Of a stretch of 64,000 nucleotides of DNA, positions 36,521 through 46,421 are shown piece by piece. The stretch is from the NCBI GenBank assembly GCA_963705285.1, contig OY970066.1, positions 682,001-746,000 of the forward strand. The letters are read 5' to 3'. The notes below the pieces were generated by a model that worked only from the letters and a program-made list of their open reading frames with translations, was not told where the DNA came from and did not search any database. Both the position numbers and the translations under genes were made by a program. The first letter of the stretch is position 1; each line of letters opens with the position of its first letter. The stretch comes from JACMLD01 sp963705285 (GTDB taxonomy: Bacteria; Bacteroidota; Bacteroidia; Chitinophagales; Chitinophagaceae).

Positions 36521-39457
36521 TTAATTTACGATTCTCATATTGCGGATACCGCGTTGAAACTGCCTGGGTATTGGCATGCCACTGCCCTGCTGGCTGCCTT
36601 TTTTGATGTTGTAAGTAAAGCTCAGCAACAGGTACCGGTTCAGCACATTGGTACGCGTATCCTGTAAATAATTGTCGCCGGTACTGCGCGTAAAACTTTT
36701 ATTCTGGTTCAGTATATCGTATACACCCAGCTTAATTTCGCCATCACGCTTTTTAAATATTTGCAGCGCAAGGCTGGCATTCCAGTAAGCTACTTGCTGG
36801 TTATACCCTGCAGACAGGCCGGAATTGAGGGTGTAATCAAGGTCGGTAGAAGCTACCAGGCGTTTAAAGAAAGTATAATTGATCTCGGGCGAATAGGTTT
36901 GCGTATAGTATTCACTGTTGAGGTTAGATTGCAGGCTATACCGGAACGTATTGTAAGAAACACTGCCGTTGAAACCAAGGTCTAACTGCTTACGGTTATA
37001 GTTGATGCCCAGCGACTGGGTAACAATCAATCCATTGGTATAGTTTCTTTGTTTGTAGAGCAGGCTTACATCTTTGTTATAAATAATAAACGTGGTGGCA
37101 TTAATGTTACCGCCTTTTAATTTATTAATTGTTTTGCCATAGGTAAAAAACAAGGATGCATTGTATGCCCCATTGAGATTAACCGGCCGGGTAAGCTGTA
37201 CGCCGCGCCCCAGCGTATCTATACTGTTGGCTATTTTGTTTTGGGTTACTGAAGCATTTATATTGAAAGCAATAAACTGAAAATTGGCCAGTATAAACCG
37301 GTTATACCCCATATTTAGATTGTGTATGAACTCTTGTTTTAAATCTGGGTTGCCGGTGCGGATATTCTGCGGATTGGTAACATCCTGTACGTTTTGTAAT
37401 TGAGAAGTTGATGGCTGGTTGGTGCGGCCGCGGTAATTCAACCTTACATTCTGGCCTGCCCTGGGAGTATAATTGAAACTTGCATTGGGATTGAAATTGA
37501 TATACTTTCTTTTAATGACAGAATCTTTGCTGCTGCCATTGTTAAACACATGGCTTTCCAGCGATGCAAATTGTATGGAACCCCCTAACTGGTAATTGTA
37601 TTTTTTTTGCTGTACCCTGAAATTGGCACCCACCCGGTTGGCAATAAAACTGTTGGTGAAATAATTGGTCTGCAACGGGTTCGGCTTTTCGTACTTGCCG
37701 CTCAGCGTATCAAAATTGTTGGTTCGTTTATCAGCATTGTTCTGGTTATTGGTATAGGCGTAATTAAGCTCTATCAACTTGTTTTTACCTACCGGCTCTG
37801 TATAGGAAGCGCTGAGGACATTATTATTGGAAGTTGTTTTTTGTGCTGACCGGTAATGCTGGCTCAGGTATGAGGATAACGTATCTCCATTGGGGGTAAA
37901 CAACACCTGCGGAGAAATATTGAGCCCTTCTCCTGTGCTGTGGTTATAATTATTACTAAAACCCAATGTAATTGTGCGGCCGGTTTTATTGAGCCGCCGC
38001 CGGTACAGTAAATTATTGTTAAGGCTGATACCGTCTCTGTCGTTGGAATTGTAACTATTGCCTGCCAGTGCCAGGTATTTTTGCGGCCCTTTTACTGCAT
38101 ACACAGACGATGTATCATTACTAAAGCCCTCTGAATGCTGCACCGTAAAACTGGGGGTGTATAAAATGGAGTTCATTGAATCTATTCGGTATTCAAACCG
38201 CAAGTTGAACCGGTGGTTGGTATTCTGGTTTTCTGATACCTTATCGTCATTGCTGTTAGTAGTAGAATCGTTGGGGAAAAAAGTTTGCCTGAAAATATTC
38301 TGCACAGCTGTGTTTTTTGTGTGCGATAAAAAATAGCTGCCGCTCACATCAATTTTACTGCCCCAGCTATCGCGGTAATTGAGTCCGCCGGAAATGCTGG
38401 AAGTAATACCATTTGATGAACCGCCAAAGCCCAGGCCTGCTATACCACCCCTGGTGGCTACCATTTGGCCAATGCCACCCAGCATGCCGCCACCGGGTGG
38501 CCCACCGCCACCAGGTGCACCACCTGGCGCGCCGCCACCAAAACCGCCTCCGCCGCCACCAGGCCCGCCGTTGCCCAACCCACCCATGGAGCTAATGATA
38601 TCAGAAAATGAAAACCCCTGTTTATTGGTATTGTTTACAGCTCCTATAAGTGATAGCTGCCTGCTGCCTTTAAACTTGTTAAAGGAAAGATTGTTATCAT
38701 AACGGCCATCAGTACCCGTACCCAGGTTTATTTTGCCAAAATATCCATTCTTTTTATCTTTTTTCAATTTAATGTTCATGGCTTTTTGCCGGCTGCCATC
38801 GTCAATTTTTGTAAACTTTGCCTGGTCGCTCATATCATCAAACACCTGCACGCTTTCTACCATGTCTGCTGTAAGGTTTTTAGTGGCCAGTTTGGGATCG
38901 GTACCAAAGAATTCTTTCCCGTCTACATATACTTTTTGTACCGTTTCGCCCTGGGCTTTTACCGTGCCATCTCTGTCTACCTGCACACCAGGCAATTTCT
39001 TTAATAAACCTTCCACATCTTCATTGGGTTTTGTTTTGAAAGAGCTGGCGTTGTATTCTACCGTATCTTTTTTTACGCTGATGGGCGGCCGCTCCACAAT
39101 TACCTCCTGCAACATGGTACTTCTTCTTTCCATAAAAATGTTGCCGAAATCAGTCACCGGTTTTTCGCGGGTAACAGAAAACAATTTGCTCACGTTTTGA
39201 TAACCTCCAAAACTGATCAGCAGGCGGTAGCGGCCTTCATCAATGTCTTTTATTTCAAAAAGTCCTTTATCGCTGGCAGTGGTGAAAGCGTTAGACGTAG
39301 AATCTTTCAAATCCATAACAGAAATGGTGGCTTCTTCCATTGATTGTTTACCAATGGTATCTACCAGTTTGCCGCGTATGGTGCCGGTTACCGGTCTCTG
39401 TGCTACGAGCGACACGGTATAAAGAAGTAGCATTATCAGCAGCAGGTACCGGTTCAT
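36521..39457 (-). CDS. TonB-receptor-like outer-membrane beta-barrel protein with N-terminal carboxypeptidase-regulatory domain
   Basis: 978 residues. The signal peptide (MNRYLLLIMLLLYTVSLVAQ) is followed by a CarboxypepD_reg domain (TGTIRGKLVDTIGKQSMEEATI), a plug-like region (LLKKLPGVQVDRDGTVKAQGETVQKVYVDGKEF) and an outer-membrane barrel. After the plug, at roughly residues 288-345, there is a Gly/Pro-rich low-complexity insert (bases about 38430-38595), which is unusual inside a barrel. No SusD partner is present. The ligand is unknown. Confidence 0.85.
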   Translation of the reverse strand: MNRYLLLIMLLLYTVSLVAQRPVTGTIRGKLVDTIGKQSMEEATISVMDLKDSTSNAFTTASDKGLFEIKDIDEGRYRLLISFGGYQNVSKLFSVTREKPVTDFGNIFMERRSTMLQEVIVERPPISVKKDTVEYNASSFKTKPNEDVEGLLKKLPGVQVDRDGTVKAQGETVQKVYVDGKEFFGTDPKLATKNLTADMVESVQVFDDMSDQAKFTKIDDGSRQKAMNIKLKKDKKNGYFGKINLGTGTDGRYDNNLSFNKFKGSRQLSLIGAVNNTNKQGFSFSDIISSMGGLGNGGPGGGGGGFGGGAPGGAPGGGGPPGGGMLGGIGQMVATRGGIAGLGFGGSSNGITSSISGGLNYRDSWGSKIDVSGSYFLSHTKNTAVQNIFRQTFFPNDSTTNSNDDKVSENQNTNHRFNLRFEYRIDSMNSILYTPSFTVQHSEGFSNDTSSVYAVKGPQKYLALAGNSYNSNDRDGISLNNNLLYRRRLNKTGRTITLGFSNNYNHSTGEGLNISPQVLFTPNGDTLSSYLSQHYRSAQKTTSNNNVLSASYTEPVGKNKLIELNYAYTNNQNNADKRTNNFDTLSGKYEKPNPLQTNYFTNSFIANRVGANFRVQQKKYNYQLGGSIQFASLESHVFNNGSSKDSVIKRKYINFNPNASFNYTPRAGQNVRLNYRGRTNQPSTSQLQNVQDVTNPQNIRTGNPDLKQEFIHNLNMGYNRFILANFQFIAFNINASVTQNKIANSIDTLGRGVQLTRPVNLNGAYNASLFFTYGKTINKLKGGNINATTFIIYNKDVSLLYKQRNYTNGLIVTQSLGINYNRKQLDLGFNGSVSYNTFRYSLQSNLNSEYYTQTYSPEINYTFFKRLVASTDLDYTLNSGLSAGYNQQVAYWNASLALQIFKKRDGEIKLGVYDILNQNKSFTRSTGDNYLQDTRTNVLNRYLLLSFTYNIKKGSQQGSGMPIPRQFQRGIRNMRIVN

Positions 39458-39626
39458 AACAACAATTTGTACCTGCGAAAATATCCGTTTGTTGCCTATA
39501 CCCGCCTAAAAACATGGATAATCGGTGAATGGGAAGCCGGCAGAGGTGAATGATGTTGTTTGTTTTTGCGCATTAATTGCCGCGCGCTGTGGTCTATAAG
39601 ACAAAACACCGTACAACGCTTCCCAT

Positions 39627-39663
39627 AAAAAAAGCGAAGCCCGTTGCAGGCCCCGCTTTTTTG
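39627..39663 (-). terminator. Terminator of the SNF2 helicase gene
   Basis: AAAAAAGCG...GCC pairs with GGC...CGCTTTTTT around a short loop, with flanking A- and T-runs on both sides. It lies 19 bases past the helicase stop codon on the minus strand. Confidence 0.7.
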
Positions 39664-39681
39664 TATGAAAGATTTTTTCTG

Positions 39682-42600
39682 TTAACTGAAAAGGTATTCG
39701 ACGTCGGCACGGGTAAGGCTTTTCACAAAACCTTCATCATCTGTAATCAGATCCCTCGCCAGTGAGCGTTTTCTATCTTGCAACTGCAGAATTTTATCTT
39801 CAATGGTATCTTTACAAATCATACGATAGGCAAAAATGTTTTTTGTCTGCCCAATTCTGTGGGTACGGTCAATGGCCTGCTGCTCTACGGCCGGGTTCCA
39901 CCAGGGGTCAACAATATATACATAATCTGCCGCGGTAAGGTTAAGACCCACACCACCCGCTTTTAATGAAATCAGGAATACACGGCACTCATCATTGTTC
40001 TGAAAATTCTGAATGGCTTTCTCCCTGTCTTGTGCAGAAGTGCTGCCATCAAAATATTCATACTTAACATCCAGCTCCTTTAATTTTTCTTTTATCAGTG
40101 CCAGCATACCCAGGAATTGCGAAAAGACCAGTGCCTTATGGTTACTGATATTTTCAGTAATCTCCCTGGCCAGTTCTTCCAGCTTAATGGAGTGGTTTTC
40201 CAGTTTCTCTGATTCATTAAGAATGGCAGGCGAATCGCATATCTGCCGCAGTTTCATTAACCCCTGCAAAATGGTCAATTGAGATTTCTGGATGCCCTGT
40301 TCCTGGATGGTGCCCAAAATTTTATCGCGGTAATCATTGCGGTACGCATCATAAATAGTTCGCTGCTCGTCTTCCATTTCGCAAAACAATACGGTTTCCA
40401 CTTTTTCCGGCAGATCTTTGGCCACCTGTTCTTTGGTGCGCCTGAGTATAAAAGGAAACAGCAACTTGCGCAGGTGGTCTTTCTGATCTTTTTCTCCGAA
40501 TTTGTCAATGGGTATGGCAAATTCATTCCTGAAAAATTCTATACTACCCAGCATACCGGGGTTAAGAAAATTCATTTGCGCAAAAATATCAAATGTGTTG
40601 TTCTGCAGCGGGGTACCGCTCATGCACAAACGGTTTTTTGCCTTCAACAGGCCTGCAGCACGCGTTACTTTGCTGGAAGGGTTCTTAATGGCCTGGCTTT
40701 CATCCAACGTCACATAATCAAACTCGTTTTCTACAAACAGTTTTATATCGCTGCGCAGGGTACCATAGGTGGTAATAATAACATTGAATTTTTTAAAATG
40801 ACCTTTTTCGCGCGAGCGATCGCCGCCATGGTGTATATGATAGGTGAGCTCAGGTGTAAACTTTTTGATTTCATTCTCCCAGTTAAACATCAGTGTTGTG
40901 GGGCAAACCACCAGCGCATTCAGGTTGCCATGCACATCTTTATAATGCTGCATAAACGTGAGCGCCTGAACGGTTTTACCCAAACCCATATCATCTGCCA
41001 GAATGCCGCCCCATCTAACTTCCGTTAAATAATTGAGCCATTGAAAGCCAAATTCCTGGTAAGGGCGCAACACCGCCTGTAATGATTTGGGTGGCGGAAT
41101 TTCTGTAATGCTTTTAAAACCACGCAGCTTATCATATTTTTCTTCCAGCTGAATAAATAACTCTTCTTCGTTGCGGTTCTCGTACAACTCATCAATCACA
41201 CTCATGTGGTATTGAGAAAGCTTCAATGTTTCCTGCTTGCCTTCGCCCACCCTGAAAAGCAATGAATATTTTTTGATCCATTCTTCGGGTAAAATACCCA
41301 GCGTGCCATCGTTCAATTGAACAAACTGTTGTTTATTTACCAGTGCCTTTTTCACTTCTGCAATGGTTACTTTCTGGTCGCCAAACACAATGTCCACCTT
41401 GGCATCAAACCAATCTGTGTGGCTACTGATGTAAATTTTCGTTTGTGGCTTGGCAGTATTAAACCTGAAGTTTTTGAGCGCTTCAAAACCATACACGGGT
41501 ACTTTCTGATCTTTCATGGCATCCACAAAAAGAAAGAACCAGTTATTGCGTAATACATCCGCGCCTTTTAATACAAGGTTGTAAGAACCTTCGGGTTTTA
41601 TAAAGTTAGAATGCAGGGCTTCCAGCCTGCTGATAAATTCCTGCTCGGCTACTTTATTGCGGTGAACAATCAGCACCTTATCTCCGTCCGGAACAATGAT
41701 TTCATCTTTATCGCCGGTTCTCACCTCAAAACCCTTGTACGTAAATACCGGTTGAAATACCAGGTAGTCAGATTTTTCCTGCAACAATAATTTTTTCTCC
41801 GGTTCGCCATCTTTGTAAGAAGACACCAGTGCCGGGTCGAACTCGACATGGTATTTTTTGGCGAGTGGCAACACATAACTGCGCACCTGTTTGGGCCACT
41901 CTGCCTTTGAAATAATCATGCTGCCTTTGGCCGTATAGGGATTTGTTTTCTCCACGTCTTCCGTATCCTTCCAGAGGTACAGGTTTTCCTCGTAGAAAAA
42001 CATCAGGTTGCTATCTAGCTGGTTCTCCTGCAATGACAACTCTTTGCCGTTGAGCTTTACCCAGCAGGTAATTTCATAATTGTTTTTTTTGGGTGCTATT
42101 TTAAAAAACGGGGCAATGGGTTCGGGCACAATGCCTGCCAGTTTAAGATTATCGGTCTTAAAAGGTTTGTGGCCATTGAGGTAAAAAACAAAAGGGTTTA
42201 CCGCAATATCAACAAACAATTTTTTTAGCTTGGGATGCAGGTACTCAATCATGAGGTTCCTGGTTTCTTCAGGCAGCTCATCTGTATCCTGGTGAATGAT
42301 GTTTTCCCAGATACCGCTAAAGGGCGAATTGCGGTTAAGGTACCGTGTTACCTCGGCTTCCTGCATACGTCGAATGGTGGGTACCAGCAATTTGTCTTCA
42401 TCGTTCAGCACATCAATATTTACAAACTTGCTGAGGTCAATTTTCTCCACCTTAGAAACAAATTTCTTCTGCTCACTATCGCTTTCACCCTGTACCACCT
42501 CTACCAGAAAGAAAGGATATGTTTTATGATTAAAATTAAAAACAATGCCCAGGCGTTGCGCGGGACCGGCGGCTTTGCGTTCTTCTTCAGCAATAACTTC

Positions 42601-43440
42601 TGTTGGCTCATCTATCAATACCGGCTTGGGTTTACTAACTGCCAGCGGATTGATTCTTTTAATAGACGTATCCAGTACGCGGAGAAACGGTTTACCTTCT
42701 TTATAGGCAAACTCAAATTTCCCTTTCAGGTCGTCGCTTAAAGTATACCCGTATGCCTCCAGCAATTTATTTTTTTCATTGTCCCAGTTGCGGATGGTAT
42801 CAAAATAATGGGCGCCATGTTTGTTGTACAATTGCAGCAGTACAATTACCTTGGGCAGGCACAGCGGGTGCAGGGTATCTTCGTAATCGCAGCTGGTATC
42901 AAGGTTTCTCTCTTCATTTTTTTTGATGACCACTTTGTACACGGTGCCATCCAGATCTACCGACGCCTTTACCATTTCGTCTTTGGCGTACTCTATTACG
43001 GCTTTGTTAGCGCTCAGGAATTTTTCTGCGTCTGCCAGGGTTTGTTGCGAGCAAAGCACACGGATGGTCTTCAGATCGATGGTTTTCATCTTTACCACAG
43101 TGTGCCGCTGGTCGTATACCACTTCTTCGGCTTTCAGCATGTTCCTGTCCAGCAATTCCTGCAATTGTATCAGCGCGCCGGCTTCATGCCTGCAGATATC
43201 GCCCAGGTTATAAGGGCAACTGCACCGCACCGACATGGTTTTGGGGTCTTTAAAATGCTGTACGTATACTTTATAGTAAGTGCTGTAGCTATCATCTTTT
43301 ACCCTGAAGGTAACAGAGCCCATCAGTTCATCGTATTCTATCAGCTCTACAAAGCCGATGGCATGAATTTTTTTGCCCCTGCGGATGACTTCGTCCGTTC
43401 CGTTGGTGTACACATATTTAATAAGGTGCGGTAACGCCAT
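39682..43440 (-). CDS. SWIM zinc-finger SNF2-family DEAD/DEAH helicase
   Basis: 1252 residues. The N-terminal SWIM finger CxC-x7-CxH is complete (Cys73, Cys75, Cys83, His85). A long central region of unknown fold is followed by the SNF2 ATPase: ADDMGLGKT (Walker A), DESQ (motif II), SGTPLQNN (III), and the helicase C-terminal QAIDRTHRIGQ (VI). It should remodel protein-DNA complexes or help RNA polymerase recycling, as RapA-like enzymes do. Single gene with its own promoter and terminator. Confidence 0.92.
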   Translation of the reverse strand: MALPHLIKYVYTNGTDEVIRRGKKIHAIGFVELIEYDELMGSVTFRVKDDSYSTYYKVYVQHFKDPKTMSVRCSCPYNLGDICRHEAGALIQLQELLDRNMLKAEEVVYDQRHTVVKMKTIDLKTIRVLCSQQTLADAEKFLSANKAVIEYAKDEMVKASVDLDGTVYKVVIKKNEERNLDTSCDYEDTLHPLCLPKVIVLLQLYNKHGAHYFDTIRNWDNEKNKLLEAYGYTLSDDLKGKFEFAYKEGKPFLRVLDTSIKRINPLAVSKPKPVLIDEPTEVIAEEERKAAGPAQRLGIVFNFNHKTYPFFLVEVVQGESDSEQKKFVSKVEKIDLSKFVNIDVLNDEDKLLVPTIRRMQEAEVTRYLNRNSPFSGIWENIIHQDTDELPEETRNLMIEYLHPKLKKLFVDIAVNPFVFYLNGHKPFKTDNLKLAGIVPEPIAPFFKIAPKKNNYEITCWVKLNGKELSLQENQLDSNLMFFYEENLYLWKDTEDVEKTNPYTAKGSMIISKAEWPKQVRSYVLPLAKKYHVEFDPALVSSYKDGEPEKKLLLQEKSDYLVFQPVFTYKGFEVRTGDKDEIIVPDGDKVLIVHRNKVAEQEFISRLEALHSNFIKPEGSYNLVLKGADVLRNNWFFLFVDAMKDQKVPVYGFEALKNFRFNTAKPQTKIYISSHTDWFDAKVDIVFGDQKVTIAEVKKALVNKQQFVQLNDGTLGILPEEWIKKYSLLFRVGEGKQETLKLSQYHMSVIDELYENRNEEELFIQLEEKYDKLRGFKSITEIPPPKSLQAVLRPYQEFGFQWLNYLTEVRWGGILADDMGLGKTVQALTFMQHYKDVHGNLNALVVCPTTLMFNWENEIKKFTPELTYHIHHGGDRSREKGHFKKFNVIITTYGTLRSDIKLFVENEFDYVTLDESQAIKNPSSKVTRAAGLLKAKNRLCMSGTPLQNNTFDIFAQMNFLNPGMLGSIEFFRNEFAIPIDKFGEKDQKDHLRKLLFPFILRRTKEQVAKDLPEKVETVLFCEMEDEQRTIYDAYRNDYRDKILGTIQEQGIQKSQLTILQGLMKLRQICDSPAILNESEKLENHSIKLEELAREITENISNHKALVFSQFLGMLALIKEKLKELDVKYEYFDGSTSAQDREKAIQNFQNNDECRVFLISLKAGGVGLNLTAADYVYIVDPWWNPAVEQQAIDRTHRIGQTKNIFAYRMICKDTIEDKILQLQDRKRSLARDLITDDEGFVKSLTRADVEYLFS

Positions 43441-43500
43441 GCTTATAATTAATTTACCGGCTCAGAACCGTTTTTCATACAAATTTTACCCTGTTTCCGC

Positions 43501-43535
43501 GGCCTGTAATGCGCACAGGCCGATCTGCAAAAGTA
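43501..43535 (-). promoter_or_regulatory. -7 element and leader hairpin of the SNF2 helicase gene
   Basis: The minus strand reads TACTTTTG (43528-43535), then about 6 bases later a perfect 7-bp hairpin GGCCTGT-GCGCATT-ACAGGCC (43501-43521). The hairpin would form the 5' end of the mRNA. Confidence 0.55.
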
Positions 43536-43828
43536 AAGGAAAAAAACCGAGGTTTGGAAACAAAAGCGCTATTATTAATGGCAACTTATTTTGAAAGAAG
43601 CCAGCTTTGCCAGCAGTGATTCTCGCTATCAGCAGTTACCGCCCCATCCATCTGCAAAAGCCTGGTTTTTAGCCCGTGTTGACAGGCGTGGTTATTGCAC
43701 CAGGAGGCGATAAGACGGCTGTCCGGCCCGTGGCCATCGTATCAAAATTATTATGGATTTAATTGTACCACAACGATAAACTAATTGCAAAATTTATGGC
43801 ATAAAGGCTGGATTCCCATTTGCTCATA

Positions 43829-43836
43829 TACCTTTG
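43829..43836 (+). promoter_or_regulatory. -7 element of the M28 peptidase gene
   Basis: TACCTTTG, an exact TAnnTTTG match, ends 21 bases before ATG 43858. This supports the chosen start over an upstream TTG. Confidence 0.5.
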
Positions 43837-43857
43837 CGCAGAGACCAAACTTTCCAT

Positions 43858-45510
43858 ATGTTTCGAATTATTATTGCCAGCGTTGCTTTAGTTATTGTAA
43901 CTACAGGCAGCACGTTTTCCCAAAAATTAAAAAAAGCCGATAAAGTCGTTATCAGCAGCCTTCAGGCGCATGTAAGCTACCTGGCAGATGACAAGCTGGA
44001 AGGCCGCCGTGCCGGTTCAAATGGTGAAAAGCTGGCTATGGAATACATTGCCGCACAATTTGGGAGTGCTGGTCTCTTGCCCAAAGGCGATAATAATGGC
44101 TGGTACCAGTCTTTTGATATTGCCGACGGTAAAGAAATAAGTAAAGAAACTTACCTGCTCATTAACGGGGGCGAAATAAAACCGGCCAATTATTTTCCAT
44201 TTATTGGTTCTCCCAATAAAGCCATTGAGGCCGCGCCGTCTATTGGGCTGCGCGAGCCAGGTATGCCCTGGTTCCTTAACCTGAAAGACGAGCTGGAGAG
44301 TAATGCCACCAATCCGCATTTTGATTTGCCCGCATACATTCAGCAACAGGCAAAAGATGCAGCAAAGAAAAGAGCCATTGCACTGATAGTTTACAACAGC
44401 GGCCCGGCAAAAGATGACATACAATTTAACGGTAAAGAAAAAGCCGAGCCACTTGCTATACCAGTTGTGTATGTGCAAAAAGAGATTGCCAAAAAATATT
44501 TCACCGACGAAGGCGCCACTGTTGAAATAAAAATGAAAGCGGTATTCACCGATAAAAAAAGAACCGGGCACAATGTCGTAGGTTTTATAGATAACAATGC
44601 GCCTTCAACCGTTATTATAGGCGCTCACTTTGATCACCTGGGTTACGGAGAAGACAATAATTCGCTCTACCGCGGTGCTGAAAAACAAATCCACAATGGT
44701 GCGGATGATAACGCCAGCGGCACAGCAGCATTGATTGAACTGGCCAAATTGTTGAAGAACGCAAAACTTAAAAAGAACAATTATTTATTTGCTGCATTTT
44801 CCGGAGAAGAAATGGGCTTGTACGGGTCAAAATACTTTACTGAACATCCTTCTATTGACCTTGGCAAAGCCAACTATATGATCAACCTGGATATGGTGGG
44901 CCGTTTAAACGATAGCACCAAGACCTTATCTATTGGGGGCTATGGCACATCGCCCGGCTGGGGGCCAATGCTGGCGGGCATCAGTACAGAACAAAATTTC
45001 ATTAATAAATACGACAGCAGCGGCATGGGCCCAAGTGATCATACATCATTCTACCTTAAAGATATTCCTGTGTTATTTTTCTTCACCGGCGGCCATGCAG
45101 ATTATCACCGCCCTACAGACGATATGGATAAAATTAATTACACCGGTGAATACCGTATACTGAAATATATTTATAAAATAGTGGAGGTGGCCAATACCAA
45201 AGGTAAACTCGCTTTCACAAAAACCAGGGATACCCAAACCGCAGGCAACACGCGGCTAAATGTAACCATGGGTATTATGCCCGATTATACTTTTACCGGC
45301 AACGGTGTACGCGCTGAGGCCATAAGCGATGGCAGGCCTGCGCAAAAAGCAGGATTGAAAGCAGGTGATGTAATTGTGCAATTGGGTAACTATCCCGTAT
45401 TGTCTGTTGAAAATTATATGCAGGTGCTCAACAAATTTGCTAAAGGCGATAAGACAAAGGCGAAAGTGAAAAGGGGTAATGAAACAATTGAGGTGGATGT
45501 GCAGTTTTAA
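43858..45510 (+). CDS. M28 family zinc aminopeptidase with C-terminal PDZ domain
   Basis: About 550 residues with a signal peptide (MFRIIIASVALVIVTTGSTFS). The M28 metal-binding residues are visible: HFDHLGYG, NGADDNASGTAAL, the catalytic Glu pair in GEEMGLYGS, DMVGR, and the last histidine in GGHADYHRPTDD. A protease-associated insert lies ahead of them. The C-terminal PDZ domain (GVRAEAISDGRPAQKAGLKAGDVI) probably guides substrates. Exported aminopeptidase for peptide breakdown. Confidence 0.9.
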   Translation: MFRIIIASVALVIVTTGSTFSQKLKKADKVVISSLQAHVSYLADDKLEGRRAGSNGEKLAMEYIAAQFGSAGLLPKGDNNGWYQSFDIADGKEISKETYLLINGGEIKPANYFPFIGSPNKAIEAAPSIGLREPGMPWFLNLKDELESNATNPHFDLPAYIQQQAKDAAKKRAIALIVYNSGPAKDDIQFNGKEKAEPLAIPVVYVQKEIAKKYFTDEGATVEIKMKAVFTDKKRTGHNVVGFIDNNAPSTVIIGAHFDHLGYGEDNNSLYRGAEKQIHNGADDNASGTAALIELAKLLKNAKLKKNNYLFAAFSGEEMGLYGSKYFTEHPSIDLGKANYMINLDMVGRLNDSTKTLSIGGYGTSPGWGPMLAGISTEQNFINKYDSSGMGPSDHTSFYLKDIPVLFFFTGGHADYHRPTDDMDKINYTGEYRILKYIYKIVEVANTKGKLAFTKTRDTQTAGNTRLNVTMGIMPDYTFTGNGVRAEAISDGRPAQKAGLKAGDVIVQLGNYPVLSVENYMQVLNKFAKGDKTKAKVKRGNETIEVDVQF

Positions 45511-45513
45511 AAA

Positions 45514-45641
45514 AGCTATTAGCTGTTAGCTCTTAGTTTTTAGACTTTACGATTTATAAAACATTGCGCATTGTACGGTTTTTTTCTTACTAAATTTTTT
45601 CAATTGCATGCGTTAGCGCTAAGAGCTAACAGCTAATGGCT
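45514..45641. repeat. Inverted repeat of the AGCTGTTAGC family, copy 2
   Basis: Arms 45514-45536 and 45619-45641 are complementary over 23 bases with one mismatch; the 17-base core is perfect. They are separated by 82 AT-rich bases. A non-autonomous, MITE-like or REP-like element is likely. Confidence 0.8.
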
Positions 45642-45656
45642 AAAAGCTAGATTACC

Positions 45657-46091
45657 ATGAAGTTAAAGCTAGACATGGAAGAAATGGCGGAAGCCTTTTT
45701 TGAAGATACCCGTCTGGTGGGTATTGTTGCGCCCATTAAAGATTACCAGTTTTGCTGGCACCTCAACAGGTTGTTTCATTTCAACTTCAGGCTTAACAAT
45801 GCCATTGAAATTCAACTCACCAAAAAACTCATCCGCTTTGCTTTCCCGGTTTTTGAATATCCCGAGCCCAATAATTCATTGGTACACTACTTGTACAACA
45901 ATAAACACAACGGCGAATACCTGTTGCCCCAGTTTAAACACAATGATTTTCTGTGGCTGATGAAAGGAGACGCCGTGGACGACAATAAATTTGAAAACAT
46001 CAGTAAATCTATACGGGAGATAAATGGTGTACAAATGGTTACCGAACTTACTCATGAAAAAATAGCCCACAAAGGCAACCTGATGTTTTAA
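45657..46091 (+). CDS. IPExxxVDY-like family protein (hypothetical)
   Basis: 144 residues, cytoplasmic. FFEDTRLVGIVAPIKDYQFCWHLN resembles the N-terminus of a small Bacteroidota family often encoded beside pyruvate kinase, which is not the case here. EYLLPQFKHNDFLWLMKG and INGVQMVTELTHEKI are the other conserved-looking blocks. Role unknown. The family name is my recollection and is less certain than the coding status. Confidence 0.6.
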   Translation: MKLKLDMEEMAEAFFEDTRLVGIVAPIKDYQFCWHLNRLFHFNFRLNNAIEIQLTKKLIRFAFPVFEYPEPNNSLVHYLYNNKHNGEYLLPQFKHNDFLWLMKGDAVDDNKFENISKSIREINGVQMVTELTHEKIAHKGNLMF

Positions 46092-46121
46092 CTGAAGGTT
46101 TACTATCTTAAATTATTTATT

Positions 46122-46421
46122 ATGAAACAAGATTTCACTATTAACAGACAGCACAATGCATCAACCAGTAATGCTGCCAGCGGCGCCGGCTGGAAAGAAG
46201 CCGATAATAAATTATACCGTAAAGTAGAATTTAAAAATTTCTCTGAAGCTTTTGCCTTCATGACCAGGGTGGCTTTGGAGGCGGAGAAGATGGACCATCA
46301 CCCGTTGTGGACCAATGTTTATAATACGGTTGAAATCTGGTTATCTACACATGATGCGGGAGATATTGTTACTGACAAAGACAGGAAGCTCTCCAAAAAA
46401 ATTGATGCTATTATTGGCTGA
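46122..46421 (+). CDS. phhB: 4a-hydroxytetrahydrobiopterin dehydratase (pterin-4a-carbinolamine dehydratase)
   Basis: 99 residues. The active-site block EAEKMDHHPLWTNVYNTVEIWLSTHDAGDIVTDKD has the family's HHP and W-x-T-H-D features. It dehydrates the pterin carbinolamine formed by aromatic amino-acid hydroxylases. No hydroxylase is nearby. It runs 30 bases after the previous gene and overlaps the convergent membrane-protein gene by 11 bases. Confidence 0.9.
   Translation: MKQDFTINRQHNASTSNAASGAGWKEADNKLYRKVEFKNFSEAFAFMTRVALEAEKMDHHPLWTNVYNTVEIWLSTHDAGDIVTDKDRKLSKKIDAIIG

Larger units (their letters stand above)
43441..43857. other. Divergent intergenic region between the helicase and M28 peptidase genes
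   Basis: About 415 bases holding the helicase promoter and leader hairpin on the left and the peptidase promoter on the right. The GC-rich middle part (43610-43760) shows no credible gene on either strand. Confidence 0.6.

Noticed and set aside
40279..41028. 249-residue plus-strand frame opposite the SNF2 helicase
   Set aside because: Antisense shadow; no domain and no initiation signal.
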